Origin: QQWI01 sp964522015
GTDB taxonomy: Bacteria; Bacillota; Clostridia; Peptostreptococcales; Acidaminobacteraceae
DNA: 64,000 nucleotides
Reading direction: 5' to 3'
Assembly: GCA_964522015.1 (NCBI GenBank)
Contig: CAZFST010000015.1
Location: 1 to 64,000 of the forward strand
This document shows positions 17,978 to 26,766 of this stretch, piece after piece. Below the pieces are notes generated by a model that searched no databases, was not told the DNA's origin, and was given only the letters and a program-made list of their open reading frames with translations. The position numbers and the translations under genes are program-made. Numbering within the stretch: position 1 is the first letter of the stretch; each line of letters opens with the position of its first letter.

Positions 17978-19567
17978 ATGACGGTTAATGCAACATCAAA
18001 TAAAACGAATGCAACATCAAATAAAACGAATGATTATATTTTAGAGATGCAACAAATTGTAAAAACTTTTCCTGGGGTTAGAGCTTTGGATGGGGTAACA
18101 TTTCAGGTTAAAAGAAGTGATATTCACTGTTTGATTGGTGAAAATGGGGCTGGTAAATCTACTTTAATGAAGGTTTTAAGCGGGGTTTATCCAATCGGGA
18201 CCTATGAGGGCAATATTGTTTTCAATAGCGAAGTCCGCAAATTTACATGTATTAAGGAAAGTGAAAAAACAGGGATTGCGATTATTTATCAGGAACTTGC
18301 ACTAATTCCCTACATGAGCATTTATGAAAATATCTTTCTGGGTAATGAGATTAAAAAACACGGCTTGATTGATTGGAATGAATCGATTAAAAGGGCAAAG
18401 GAAGCCCTCAAGCGGGTGGGTCTGACTGACCATCCAGATACGCCGGTTGGCGAACTGGGTGTGGGCAAACAGCAATTGATAGAAATTGCAAAGGCACTGG
18501 CCAAAGATGTCAAACTCTTGATTCTAGACGAACCAACGGCTGCGCTGAACGAAGATGACAGTGCAAATCTTCTTAAAATATTGAAAGAGCTCAAGTCTGA
18601 GGGCATTACCTCCATCTTGATTTCACATAAGCTCAACGAAGTAATGGCAGTGGCTGATACCGTGACGGTTCTTAGGGACGGACAGACCATTGCCACGGTG
18701 GACCGCAGTGAAGAAGTGATTACCGAAGACGATATTGTCCGTATGATGGTTGGCAGGGAGATCTCTCAGCGGTACCCTAAACGGGAGGCTGTGATTGGCG
18801 ACATGATGATGAGCATTAGCAATTGGAACGTTTATAAGAGTTCTCAAGATGCTAAGCCCTTTATTAAGGATGCCGCTTTAAACATCAAGCGGGGTGAGAT
18901 TATAGGCGTTGCGGGGCTCATGGGCTCAGGACGGACAGAACTTGCCATGAGTATTTTTGGTCGGACCTTTGGGGCTAAATTTGAAGGAGAAATGGTGTAC
19001 AAGAACAAAGTCACCACCTTTAAAACTCCCAAAGAATCCATTGATGCAGGGGTTGCCTACCTCACTGAGGATAGAAAAGAAAAGGGTTTGATCTTGATGG
19101 ATGACATCAAGCGCAATATTTCTTTAGCCAGTCTTGCTAGCATTTCAAAGCGGGGCGTGATTAACGACAACGAAGAAATCAGACATGCTACGGATTACAG
19201 GGACCGGATGCGGATCAAAACCCCAAGCATCGAGCAAAAGGTAGGCAACCTCAGCGGCGGTAATCAGCAAAAGGTGGCACTGTCTAAATGGATGCTAACC
19301 CAGCCAGAACTCTTGATAGTGGACGAGCCCACACGGGGCATTGACGTGGGTGCAAAATACGAGATTTATAGCATTATGAACGAGTTTGTAGAACAGGGCA
19401 ACAGCATCTTGATGATTTCGTCAGAGTTACCAGAAATTATCGGCATGAGCGACAGGGTCTACGTGATGGCAGAAGGTCGCCTTGTGGGCGAGGTTTCAAA
19501 AGAAAATATGACGCAAGAATACATTATGAAATATGCGATTGGGCACAGCAGCACGCAACATGATTAA
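17978..19567 (+). CDS. xylG: D-xylose-type ABC transporter ATP-binding protein
   Basis: The 529-residue protein has two fused ABC ATPase domains. The first has Walker A GENGAGKST, signature VGVGKQQLIEIAKAL and Walker B LLILDEPTAAL. The second has a degenerate Walker A (GLMGSGRTE), signature LSGGNQQKVALSKW and Walker B LLIVDEPTRGID, as usual for sugar importers of the RbsA/XylG/GguA class. It powers sugar uptake with XylH. ATG codons at 17975 and 17978 both follow AAGGAGG; the second has better spacing. Residues 6-19 are a direct seven-codon tandem duplication (ATSNKTN twice), an extension not needed by the family. MmsA/GguA is an alternative name. Confidence 0.9.
   Translation: MTVNATSNKTNATSNKTNDYILEMQQIVKTFPGVRALDGVTFQVKRSDIHCLIGENGAGKSTLMKVLSGVYPIGTYEGNIVFNSEVRKFTCIKESEKTGIAIIYQELALIPYMSIYENIFLGNEIKKHGLIDWNESIKRAKEALKRVGLTDHPDTPVGELGVGKQQLIEIAKALAKDVKLLILDEPTAALNEDDSANLLKILKELKSEGITSILISHKLNEVMAVADTVTVLRDGQTIATVDRSEEVITEDDIVRMMVGREISQRYPKREAVIGDMMMSISNWNVYKSSQDAKPFIKDAALNIKRGEIIGVAGLMGSGRTELAMSIFGRTFGAKFEGEMVYKNKVTTFKTPKESIDAGVAYLTEDRKEKGLILMDDIKRNISLASLASISKRGVINDNEEIRHATDYRDRMRIKTPSIEQKVGNLSGGNQQKVALSKWMLTQPELLIVDEPTRGIDVGAKYEIYSIMNEFVEQGNSILMISSELPEIIGMSDRVYVMAEGRLVGEVSKENMTQEYIMKYAIGHSSTQHD
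17988..18030. repeat. 21-bp in-frame tandem duplication at the xylG 5' end
   Basis: The unit GCAACATCAAATAAAACGAAT occurs twice in a row and encodes ATSNKTN twice in the protein. Confidence 0.85.
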
Positions 19568-19580
19568 CAAGGAGGGCAAT

Positions 19581-20786
19581 ATGGAAAAGCAACTCAAGGG
19601 CTCATCAAATAAGCCAGTGACAGCCGAAATGATCAAAACTCTATTTCGCGCCAATATCAGACAGTATGGGATGTTCATCGCTCTGTTTGTGATTATGATC
19701 GTCTTTAATGTTCTGACAGAAGGCACTTTTGTGTCCGCAAGAAACTTGACAAATCTTTACCTGCAAACTGGGTACATTGCGGTACTTGCAGTGGGTATGG
19801 TCCTGGTAATCGTAGCGGGACACATTGACTTATCGGTGGGTTCTGTGGCCGCTTTTACAGGTGCCATCGCAGCAATCTTGCAAGTTAAAATGGGAATCCC
19901 AACCCTACCAGCCATTGGTATTACCCTTGTTGTGGGTATGTTAATCGGCGCTTGGCAAGGATTTTGGATCGCCTATCGCGGTGTGCCAGCCTTTATCGTG
20001 ACCCTAGCCAGCATGCTGATATTTAGAGGCGCAGTAATCGGCATCACAAAAGGCCAAACCATCGGTCCATTTTCTGAAAGCTTCAACAAGATTTCAACCG
20101 GCTACCTGGCTGATATTGCAGCGATTGATGGGGTCCACGTCTTATCCGTCCTGATTGGTTTACTAGCGGTAGGTTTATATGTCTTCTCTGAAATAAGAAA
20201 GCGTAACACCAGAAAGAGTTATGGTTTTGAGATCTTGCCAGTACCTTTGTTTGCATGTCAACTGTTAGCCATAGCGGCACTGGTAATGGGGTTTATCCTA
20301 TCCATGGCCCTGTATAAGGGAATACCCTACACAGTCATGATTGTTGTGGCACTGGTGGCACTCTATACCTTTATCACTAAAAAAACAGCCATTGGCAGAC
20401 ACATTTATGCCATCGGCGGTAATTTAGAAGCCTCAAAACTCTCTGGTATCAATACTAAAAAGACCCTGTTTGCCGTATTTGTTTCCATGGGCACTCTAGC
20501 AGCCATGTCTGGTATCGTTTATAGCGCCCGGTTAAACTCTGCAGCCCCTTCTGCAGGAACACTCTTTGAACTAGATGCCATCGCAGCTTCCTTTATCGGC
20601 GGCGCCTCAGCATCCGGTGGTATTGGCTCGGTAATTGGCGCCATCATCGGTGCACTGGTAATGGCCTCAATCAACAACGGCATGTCCCTTTTGAACCTTG
20701 ATATCTCTTACCAGTATTTGATCAAGGGCATGGTGCTTTTGATGGCTGTTTGGTTTGATATTAGTACTCGGAGTAAGGGTAAGTAA
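19581..20786 (+). CDS. xylH: D-xylose-type ABC transporter permease
   Basis: A 401-residue integral membrane protein of the ribose/xylose permease family with about 10-12 hydrophobic segments and the family signature VAGHIDLSVGSVAAFTGA. A further landmark is YAIGGNLEASKLSGIN, close to the conserved GGN.EAA.lSGI loop. It forms the membrane channel driven by XylG. The ATG at 19581 follows AAGGAGG and lies 13 bases after the xylG stop; upstream in-frame codons overlap xylG. The length matches XylH/GguB rather than the shorter RbsC. Confidence 0.9.
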   Translation: MEKQLKGSSNKPVTAEMIKTLFRANIRQYGMFIALFVIMIVFNVLTEGTFVSARNLTNLYLQTGYIAVLAVGMVLVIVAGHIDLSVGSVAAFTGAIAAILQVKMGIPTLPAIGITLVVGMLIGAWQGFWIAYRGVPAFIVTLASMLIFRGAVIGITKGQTIGPFSESFNKISTGYLADIAAIDGVHVLSVLIGLLAVGLYVFSEIRKRNTRKSYGFEILPVPLFACQLLAIAALVMGFILSMALYKGIPYTVMIVVALVALYTFITKKTAIGRHIYAIGGNLEASKLSGINTKKTLFAVFVSMGTLAAMSGIVYSARLNSAAPSAGTLFELDAIAASFIGGASASGGIGSVIGAIIGALVMASINNGMSLLNLDISYQYLIKGMVLLMAVWFDISTRSKGK

Positions 20787-20811
20787 GGAAAGAGAAGTGA
20801 AGAGTAGGGAA

Positions 20812-20836
20812 GTAATCGAAGCAATCGAAGCAATCA
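20812..20836. repeat. 9-bp tandem repeat after xylH
   Basis: AATCGAAGC-type units (AATCGAAGCAATCGAAGC) are repeated about 2.6 times, 25 bases past the xylH stop codon. Confidence 0.75.
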
Positions 20837-20892
20837 TCCTCCCCCTAGAAGATTGGTGCTTTGAATGAATAGTGCAGATTTAAATGGATTAA

Positions 20893-20944
20893 AAAAAAGC
20901 ATGCTCCCAATAGATTGTGGGGGCATGCTTTTTATCACTTCAAG
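20893..20944 (+). terminator. intrinsic terminator of xylFGH
   Basis: AAAAAGCATGC...GCATGCTTTTT forms a strong stem ending in T's. A very similar hairpin lies at 26218-26260. Confidence 0.88.
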
Positions 20945-21281
20945 ATCATACAACTATCACAAAATGGAACTTCTGCGTACCTTCTAAGTACTAATATTTA
21001 TCGTCACGACATAACCTAGTACGCTTACAGATATATTAAAAATTTAATGTATAATTTAGGTTTAATTTAGGTTGATATGTTACACTTATTTCATCGTTGT
21101 TAAGAGGTTGCAACATTTGAGAGCCTTAAGGAGGTTGTATAATACAAATTTGACTCTTGTTGGTTTTTAATGTATCATAGTTTTAGATGTATCATACAGA
21201 TGGCTGTTGATACATGATGTCGTTCGTAAATTGGCAGATACAATTAACGACAAAAGAAAAAAAGTGTTTAGGGGGTTTAAT
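20945..21281. other. 337-base leader/intergenic region before the SLH subtilase
   Basis: AT-rich, with no coding region. It holds two perfect TATAAT boxes (21050-21055 and 21138-21143) without convincing -35 boxes, so one or two promoters for the protease gene probably lie here. The gene's binding site AGGGGG is at 21270-21275. Confidence 0.5.
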
Positions 21282-24200
21282 TTGAGACAGAGAAAAGTAT
21301 TATCATTGGTTTTAGTACTTTGTATGGTACTAAGTTCGTTTTCGGTGTCATTTGCGGCGTTTAATCTTAACGCAAACGACTTGCCCAAAGCGGATAGCTT
21401 AATCGATTTGGGTAAGGGTATTGCTCTAGATTCAAGAACAGAAAATCTGAAAGATACAGATTCGGTTCGTGTAATCATTGAAATGAACCAAAATCCAGTA
21501 ATCGATTATGCAATTGCTCAAGGTGTGCGATTGAACGATTTAAGTGCGAATGTAATCGAAAAAAAAGAAAATGACTTGCAAGTGACGCACGAATCAGTGA
21601 AGAAAGAAATTAAAGCTTTAAGCAACAAGGTAGTTTATCACAATGAATTCTATAGTGTGTTCAACGGATTTAGTGCTACGATGACATTTGCAGAAGCAAA
21701 AAAAGTTGAAAAGCTTGCAAATGTTAAAAGAGTGGTCATAGCAACTGAATATAACAGACCAGAACCAGAGATGATTTCAAGTTATGAAATCGTCAAATCA
21801 CACGAAGCATGGGCGCTTGGATTTGACGGTGAAGGGATGGTAGTTGCAGTTCTGGATACTGGTGTAGACCCAAATCACAAAGACATGAACAGTCTTGACA
21901 ATCCAGCAAATGCAAAAATCAAGTCTTTATCAGGCTTAGAATTACCAGGCAAGTATTTCAACGAAAAAGTCCCTTATGGCTACAATTATATGGACAACAA
22001 TCAAGAAATTTTAGACCTTGGACCAGACCCGTCAATGCACGGTATGCACGTTGCAGGTACAGTCGGAGCCAATGGCGATGAAAACGGTATCAAAGGTGTT
22101 GCTCCTCAAGCGCAAATACTTGCGATGAAAGTATTTGGCAACGACCCTGAGTTCCCATCTACTTACAGTGATATTTATGTTAGAGCTATCGAAGATTCAC
22201 TTAAATTAGGTGTAGATGCCATTAACATGAGCTTGGGTTCTACAGCATCTTTTCTAGATCCAGAAGAAAATGATCCTGCAAGAATTGCAATCAGAAAAGC
22301 CACTGAGAGTGGTGTCATTGTTGCAATTTCAGCTGGTAACTCAGACCGATTTGGCAGTGGTGCAGGCGATCCATATGCAAGTAATCCAGACGTAGGTGTT
22401 GTTGGTTCACCTTCGTTGAATCCAGAATCACTTTCGGTAGCTTCTATCGAAAACATAAATGCTATGGCTCAATGTCTTGTAACGCCGGTTACAACTATGG
22501 GTGCAATTGCTTATTTACCTGCAGGTCCAACAGACCCAATCGATGCATTTGACGGTCCGGTTGAATTTGTCAACTGCGGATTGGGCGGCAATCCAGCGGA
22601 TTTTCCTAGCTCAGTTACAGGGAAAATTGCATTGATACAGCGTGGCACATATGACTTTGTCACAAAAATTGGCAATGCAATTACAGCAGGTGCATCTGGC
22701 GTTATTGTATTCGATAATCGTGTTGGTCCAGCGATCTCCATGGCTTATCCTGAAGGTGCTACGATTCCTGCCATGTTTATCGGGCAAGCAGATGGCAATA
22801 ACCTGAAGTCCTTGATAGGAACAGCAAATGCAACTGTTGAATTTACAGGCGTAACAAAGCAGTCTCCAAATGTAAACTATGGTAAAATGTCAGACTTTAC
22901 ATCTTGGGGTATGACATCTAGCTTAGACTTCAAACCTGAGATTACAGCTCCAGGTGGGCAGATCTATTCAACACTTCAATACGACAAATACGGCATGATG
23001 AGCGGTACTTCAATGGCTGCACCTCATGTAGCCGGTGGCGCAGCCCTTGTGTTGCAAAGAATTGACAAGGAGTTTGGCTTAGTTGGTCAAGCGAGATATC
23101 AATTGGCTAAGAACTTGCTAATGAGTACAGCAGTACCACATATTCAAAAAGTTCATGCTCAAATATCTGGATATAATTACTATATGTCTCCAAGAATACA
23201 AGGCGCAGGTGTTATGGATCTTTCTGCGGCAACTACAGCTGGCGCGATTGTAGTTGACCCAATAACAAATATTACAAAAGTTAATCTTAAAGAAATTGGA
23301 GATGTAACAACCTTCCAAGTTAAATTAAATAACTTTGCAGCTGGCACAACTACTTATGATGTAGATGTTCCGGTAGGAACAAACATCTCTAAGGATGGTG
23401 CGATTTGGCAAACATCTCAAGCGATATCGGCAGACAATTTAGTAAGTGTCAAACTTAATGGTCAAGAGGTTTCACAAGTGACAGTTACAACAGGTGGTAG
23501 CATCACTCTTGATGTGACGATTGACCTAACAGGTGCCATCGATTGGTGGAACGAAATGCCATTAAAAGAGGTTTTCAAAAACGGAAACTTTGTTGATGGA
23601 TTTGTTATCTTCACAGACGTACAGGATGTTGAACCACAGCTTTCGATTCCATACTCTGGATTCTATGGCAATTGGGATCAAGCACCAATCACCGATGTCA
23701 GCGTTTATGATATTGATGAAGATGCTGGAATCGTACCGTTCTATGGTGTAGATGATACAACATCAATGAACTACTATGATGGTGAACATAATATTAAATT
23801 AGGGTTGACTTCAACTGGTTATGCTAAAGAAGCAATTAAGTTCTCTCCAAATGCAGATAATTCTGCGGATTATGTTTTCCCTGAGATTACCTTCCTCAGA
23901 AATGCAAGAAATCTAGAAATTAATATTTTAGATCAAAACAAAAATGTCATTAGAAAACTTGCAACAGATGTAGATTTGCGTAAGAACTATTTCGACGACA
24001 AAGGACCAAAGACTACAGTTCAAAATAGTTGGATTTGGGATGGTAAAATTCAGAATAAAATTGCTAAGGATGGAAGCTACTTCTATCAAGTTAAAGCAAA
24101 AATAGATTTTGAAGGCGCTCAATGGCAAACCATTGAATTCCCAGTCATGATTGAAACAGTGGCGCCAGTTTTGGGTTCGGTAGTTTATAATGCTAATGCA

Positions 24201-25934
24201 AATACAATCACTGCAGTTGCAACAGATAACCAAAATGATGGCATCATGTATGAATTAGTTCTAAATAACCTTGTTGTGGACTCGAATTTTACAGGCGTGT
24301 TCACAGTACCAACTGACAAAGCGTATATGGCAAAAGTAGTCGCTTATGACTATGCACGCAATTTTGACGTCTCAGAAAGTATCGATGTCAACAGTGATCA
24401 AGTGACAAAAGCGCCATGGGTCCATTTGATTTCTCCAGATACATTTGGATATTTGAATTCAAAAGTTGTTACTTTTAAAGGTTCTGTAGAAGGTGTCTAC
24501 AAGACACTAACTATCGATGGTGCCGCTGTAGACACAGTATTCAATGACACTACGAAGCGTTATGATTTTACTTTTACAAAAGAATATGCTTCTGAAGGGG
24601 TCAAGTACGCCAAAGTTGCTGTGACGGATGTAAATGGTAAAATATTCGAATTTGAACGCATTATCTATGTCGATGCAACTGCACCATCCATTGACATATC
24701 AAAATTTGATAAGAATGCTGGAATAACTGTAGCAAATCGTGTCGAAACCTACAAGATTGAAAGTGTTATTGCTGACAATTTTACAGCATTAACTGTATCT
24801 ATTAATGGGGATGAAATCTTCAAATCAGTAAAAGATCCAAAAGCATCTGAAATCAAACCAAATGCGATTGTCTACAACATGAACCACTCAGTCAAATTGG
24901 TTGAAGGAATCAATACATTTATCGTTGTCGCAAAAGACTCATCTGGTAATGAAACGACAGTTGAGTTCACTATTCGTAGAATAGAGAATGCTAATTCTGG
25001 TTCGGCAACACCAGAGACACCAGACACACCAGCAACACCTGCAACACCAGCAACACCAGCAACACCAGCAACACCAGCAACGCCAGCAACACCAGCAACA
25101 CCAGCAACACCAGCAACACCAGCAACACCAGCAACACCAGCGACACCTGCACACGAAGAACAAGCTACCAAGCAAGGTCTAAAAACTTTGACACCAGAAG
25201 AATCTAAAAAAGTTGGTGAAAAAGTATCAGTGGTTGTTCCAACCGAAGTAAAAGACGCTAGAAAGCTTGGCGTGTACTTCTTTAATGAAACAACTGGCGA
25301 GTGGGAATATGTTGGTGGTAAATTGGTAGATGGCTCGATTGTCGCTGACGCTGCCAAAGAAGGAAAATTCAGAGTCATGTCATTTGAAAAAACATTCACA
25401 GATTTAAACGAGAACATTTCTTGGGCTAAAGATGCGGTTGAAGTACTTGCTGCAAGACACATCATCACAGGTGTTGACGGCACAAACTTTGCACCAGACA
25501 GCAACATCACTCGCGAAGAATTCTCTGCATTGCTCGTAAGAGCACTTAACCTTAAAAAGGGAACTGAGACAGCTGCATTCAGCGATGTAACGGGTTGGTC
25601 TCAAGAAGCGATTGAAACACTTACAAGTTTGGGTATTGTTAGTGGCTCTAATGGCAAGTTCAGTCCTAAAGAAAACATTACCCGCGAGCAAATGGCGGTC
25701 ATGATTACAAGAGCACTTAAAGCAATCAAAGCAGATACAAAAGTTGGAGGCAATGCTGTAAAATTTGGTGATGCGACAAAAGTCTCATCATGGGCACAAG
25801 ACGCGGTGGAATTTGCCGCTAATGCTGGCATTATCCAAGGCTCTAACAACAATTTTGCACCACAAGCTAATGCAACTAGAGCTCAAACAGCTGTTATGAT
25901 CTTCAGATTATTAGATCTAATCGGTGAATTCTAA
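21282..25934 (+). CDS. S-layer-anchored subtilisin-family (S8) protease
   Basis: A secreted 1550-residue protease. The signal peptide MRQRKVLSLVLVLCMVLSSF is cut near SFA-A. An inhibitor I9-like propeptide (residues ~45-160) comes next, then the S8 domain with catalytic Asp192 (LDTGVD), His253 (MHGMHVAG) and Ser577 (SGTSMAAPH), interrupted by a PA domain at ~397-517. Fn3- and Ig-like domains follow. A TPA repeat linker occupies ~1242-1290, and three SLH domains run from ~1372 to the end and bind secondary cell-wall polymer. It resembles Vpr/C5a-peptidase-type cell-wall proteases that degrade proteins outside the cell. I prefer the TTG at 21282, six bases after AGGGGG; an upstream in-frame TTG at 21207 would bury the signal peptide. 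Confidence 0.93.
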   Translation: MRQRKVLSLVLVLCMVLSSFSVSFAAFNLNANDLPKADSLIDLGKGIALDSRTENLKDTDSVRVIIEMNQNPVIDYAIAQGVRLNDLSANVIEKKENDLQVTHESVKKEIKALSNKVVYHNEFYSVFNGFSATMTFAEAKKVEKLANVKRVVIATEYNRPEPEMISSYEIVKSHEAWALGFDGEGMVVAVLDTGVDPNHKDMNSLDNPANAKIKSLSGLELPGKYFNEKVPYGYNYMDNNQEILDLGPDPSMHGMHVAGTVGANGDENGIKGVAPQAQILAMKVFGNDPEFPSTYSDIYVRAIEDSLKLGVDAINMSLGSTASFLDPEENDPARIAIRKATESGVIVAISAGNSDRFGSGAGDPYASNPDVGVVGSPSLNPESLSVASIENINAMAQCLVTPVTTMGAIAYLPAGPTDPIDAFDGPVEFVNCGLGGNPADFPSSVTGKIALIQRGTYDFVTKIGNAITAGASGVIVFDNRVGPAISMAYPEGATIPAMFIGQADGNNLKSLIGTANATVEFTGVTKQSPNVNYGKMSDFTSWGMTSSLDFKPEITAPGGQIYSTLQYDKYGMMSGTSMAAPHVAGGAALVLQRIDKEFGLVGQARYQLAKNLLMSTAVPHIQKVHAQISGYNYYMSPRIQGAGVMDLSAATTAGAIVVDPITNITKVNLKEIGDVTTFQVKLNNFAAGTTTYDVDVPVGTNISKDGAIWQTSQAISADNLVSVKLNGQEVSQVTVTTGGSITLDVTIDLTGAIDWWNEMPLKEVFKNGNFVDGFVIFTDVQDVEPQLSIPYSGFYGNWDQAPITDVSVYDIDEDAGIVPFYGVDDTTSMNYYDGEHNIKLGLTSTGYAKEAIKFSPNADNSADYVFPEITFLRNARNLEINILDQNKNVIRKLATDVDLRKNYFDDKGPKTTVQNSWIWDGKIQNKIAKDGSYFYQVKAKIDFEGAQWQTIEFPVMIETVAPVLGSVVYNANANTITAVATDNQNDGIMYELVLNNLVVDSNFTGVFTVPTDKAYMAKVVAYDYARNFDVSESIDVNSDQVTKAPWVHLISPDTFGYLNSKVVTFKGSVEGVYKTLTIDGAAVDTVFNDTTKRYDFTFTKEYASEGVKYAKVAVTDVNGKIFEFERIIYVDATAPSIDISKFDKNAGITVANRVETYKIESVIADNFTALTVSINGDEIFKSVKDPKASEIKPNAIVYNMNHSVKLVEGINTFIVVAKDSSGNETTVEFTIRRIENANSGSATPETPDTPATPATPATPATPATPATPATPATPATPATPATPATPATPAHEEQATKQGLKTLTPEESKKVGEKVSVVVPTEVKDARKLGVYFFNETTGEWEYVGGKLVDGSIVADAAKEGKFRVMSFEKTFTDLNENISWAKDAVEVLAARHIITGVDGTNFAPDSNITREEFSALLVRALNLKKGTETAAFSDVTGWSQEAIETLTSLGIVSGSNGKFSPKENITREQMAVMITRALKAIKADTKVGGNAVKFGDATKVSSWAQDAVEFAANAGIIQGSNNNFAPQANATRAQTAVMIFRLLDLIGEF
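25005..25150. repeat. 9-bp (CCAGCAACA) tandem repeat encoding a TPA linker
   Basis: About twelve units of ACACCAGCA encode (TPA)n between the Ig-like and SLH parts of the protease. Most units are identical, which suggests recent expansion and possible length variation between strains. Confidence 0.9.
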
Positions 25935-26007
25935 ACATAACCTTTATGTGATGCCGGGAGTTATTTCAACTTCGAGCTCAAAAGCCAGTGTAGATTTTTA
26001 ATCTGTC

Positions 26008-26049
26008 ACAGAAATGAAAAAGCGGGGGAAACCCTGCTTTTTCATTTGT
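26008..26049 (+). terminator. intrinsic terminator of the SLH protease gene
   Basis: AAATGAAAAAGCGGG pairs with CCCTGCTTTTTCATTT around a short loop; the stem continues outward with CACA/TGTG. Confidence 0.88.
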
Positions 26050-26217
26050 GTGGACATCCACATGAAAATAAGCTGTATTACAAGTGACAAGGGAAGTCAA
26101 AGATCTAGTTTTAACTGGGAGGGATTGGAGCCGCCCGGCTCCGTCTACTCGACTATTCTGAGATATCAACACTACACACAAGTCAGTAAAGCTGTAAATA
26201 GGCAATGTTATCGGCAT

Positions 26218-26260
26218 AAAAAAGGCATGCGCCCATTTAAATGTGGGGGCATGCTTTTTT
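26218..26260. terminator. bidirectional terminator
   Basis: GGCATGCGCCCA...TGGGGGCATGC is flanked by A and T runs on both sides, so it can end transcription of the minus-strand small gene at 26295. It shares its GCATGC..CCC..GGGGGCATGC design with the hairpin after xylH. Confidence 0.8.
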
Positions 26261-26294
26261 GGTCCCGAAAATGGGGAAACAATTTGTAATTGAA

Positions 26295-26537
26295 TTAAAG
26301 CTTTATTGCTTTGATAATGAATGATAATGGAAACTTCTTTGCCCTGCATGGGATATAATACTGCGTAGAATGCTCAGTATCTCTTTCAAGTGTTACTTGA
26401 TCAGTTTCTTCAATCAATGCCTCAACCGCAAATCCTACTTTTGCATGAGCATTGATAAGTGCAAATAAGGACGTTACAATGTTGCCAATAATAATCGGTG
26501 TAATTGCATAAATGATGAGTCTTAGTTTATGATACAT
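26295..26537 (-). CDS. small membrane protein of unknown function
   Basis: An 80-residue protein with one N-terminal hydrophobic segment (LIIYAITPIIIGNIVTSLFA, residues ~7-27) and a polar C-terminal part. GGAGG lies ten bases upstream of the ATG, and a terminator lies just beyond its stop codon; both support a real gene. I do not recognise the family. It is divergent from the FAD oxidoreductase gene at 26767. Confidence 0.5.
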   Translation of the reverse strand: MYHKLRLIIYAITPIIIGNIVTSLFALINAHAKVGFAVEALIEETDQVTLERDTEHSTQYYIPCRAKKFPLSFIIKAIKL

Positions 26538-26766
26538 ATTCTCATTTCCTCCAAATCACCAGTGTCTAGACTCCTTCTACAGCTACAAACCTCTGGATCA
26601 CTGTAACCGCAACCTAACCCCTGCGTTAGCTGCAACTAAACCCGTGTTAACCATTAAGAAATAACCCTGATTACTGGTGAGTCTGATTCGTGTGAAAATA
26701 GATAATCTCAACATGAAAAATAGGCTATAATTGAGGTAGTTGAACAAGCGGAAGGGTGGTGCTACT

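Larger units (their letters stand above)
25935..26294. other. 360-base gene-free region after the protease
   Basis: It holds two strong hairpin terminators (26008-26049 and 26218-26260). Between them lies an unexplained GC-rich stretch with the perfect palindrome GGAGCCGCCCGGCTCC (26127-26142). A 91-codon + strand ORF runs through both terminators and is not believed. Confidence 0.7.

Noticed and set aside
24872..25510. 212-codon antisense ORF opposite the SLH protease gene
   Set aside because: It is a shadow of the TPA repeat and SLH coding region, with a GVA repeat only because the sense strand is repetitive; no binding site.
26100..26180. Possible tRNA because of a CTCCAATCC-like T-arm on the minus strand
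   Set aside because: No acceptor stem partner, D-arm or anticodon arm can be drawn at the right distance.
26014..26289. 91-codon + strand ORF
   Set aside because: It runs through two intrinsic terminators and has no binding site.
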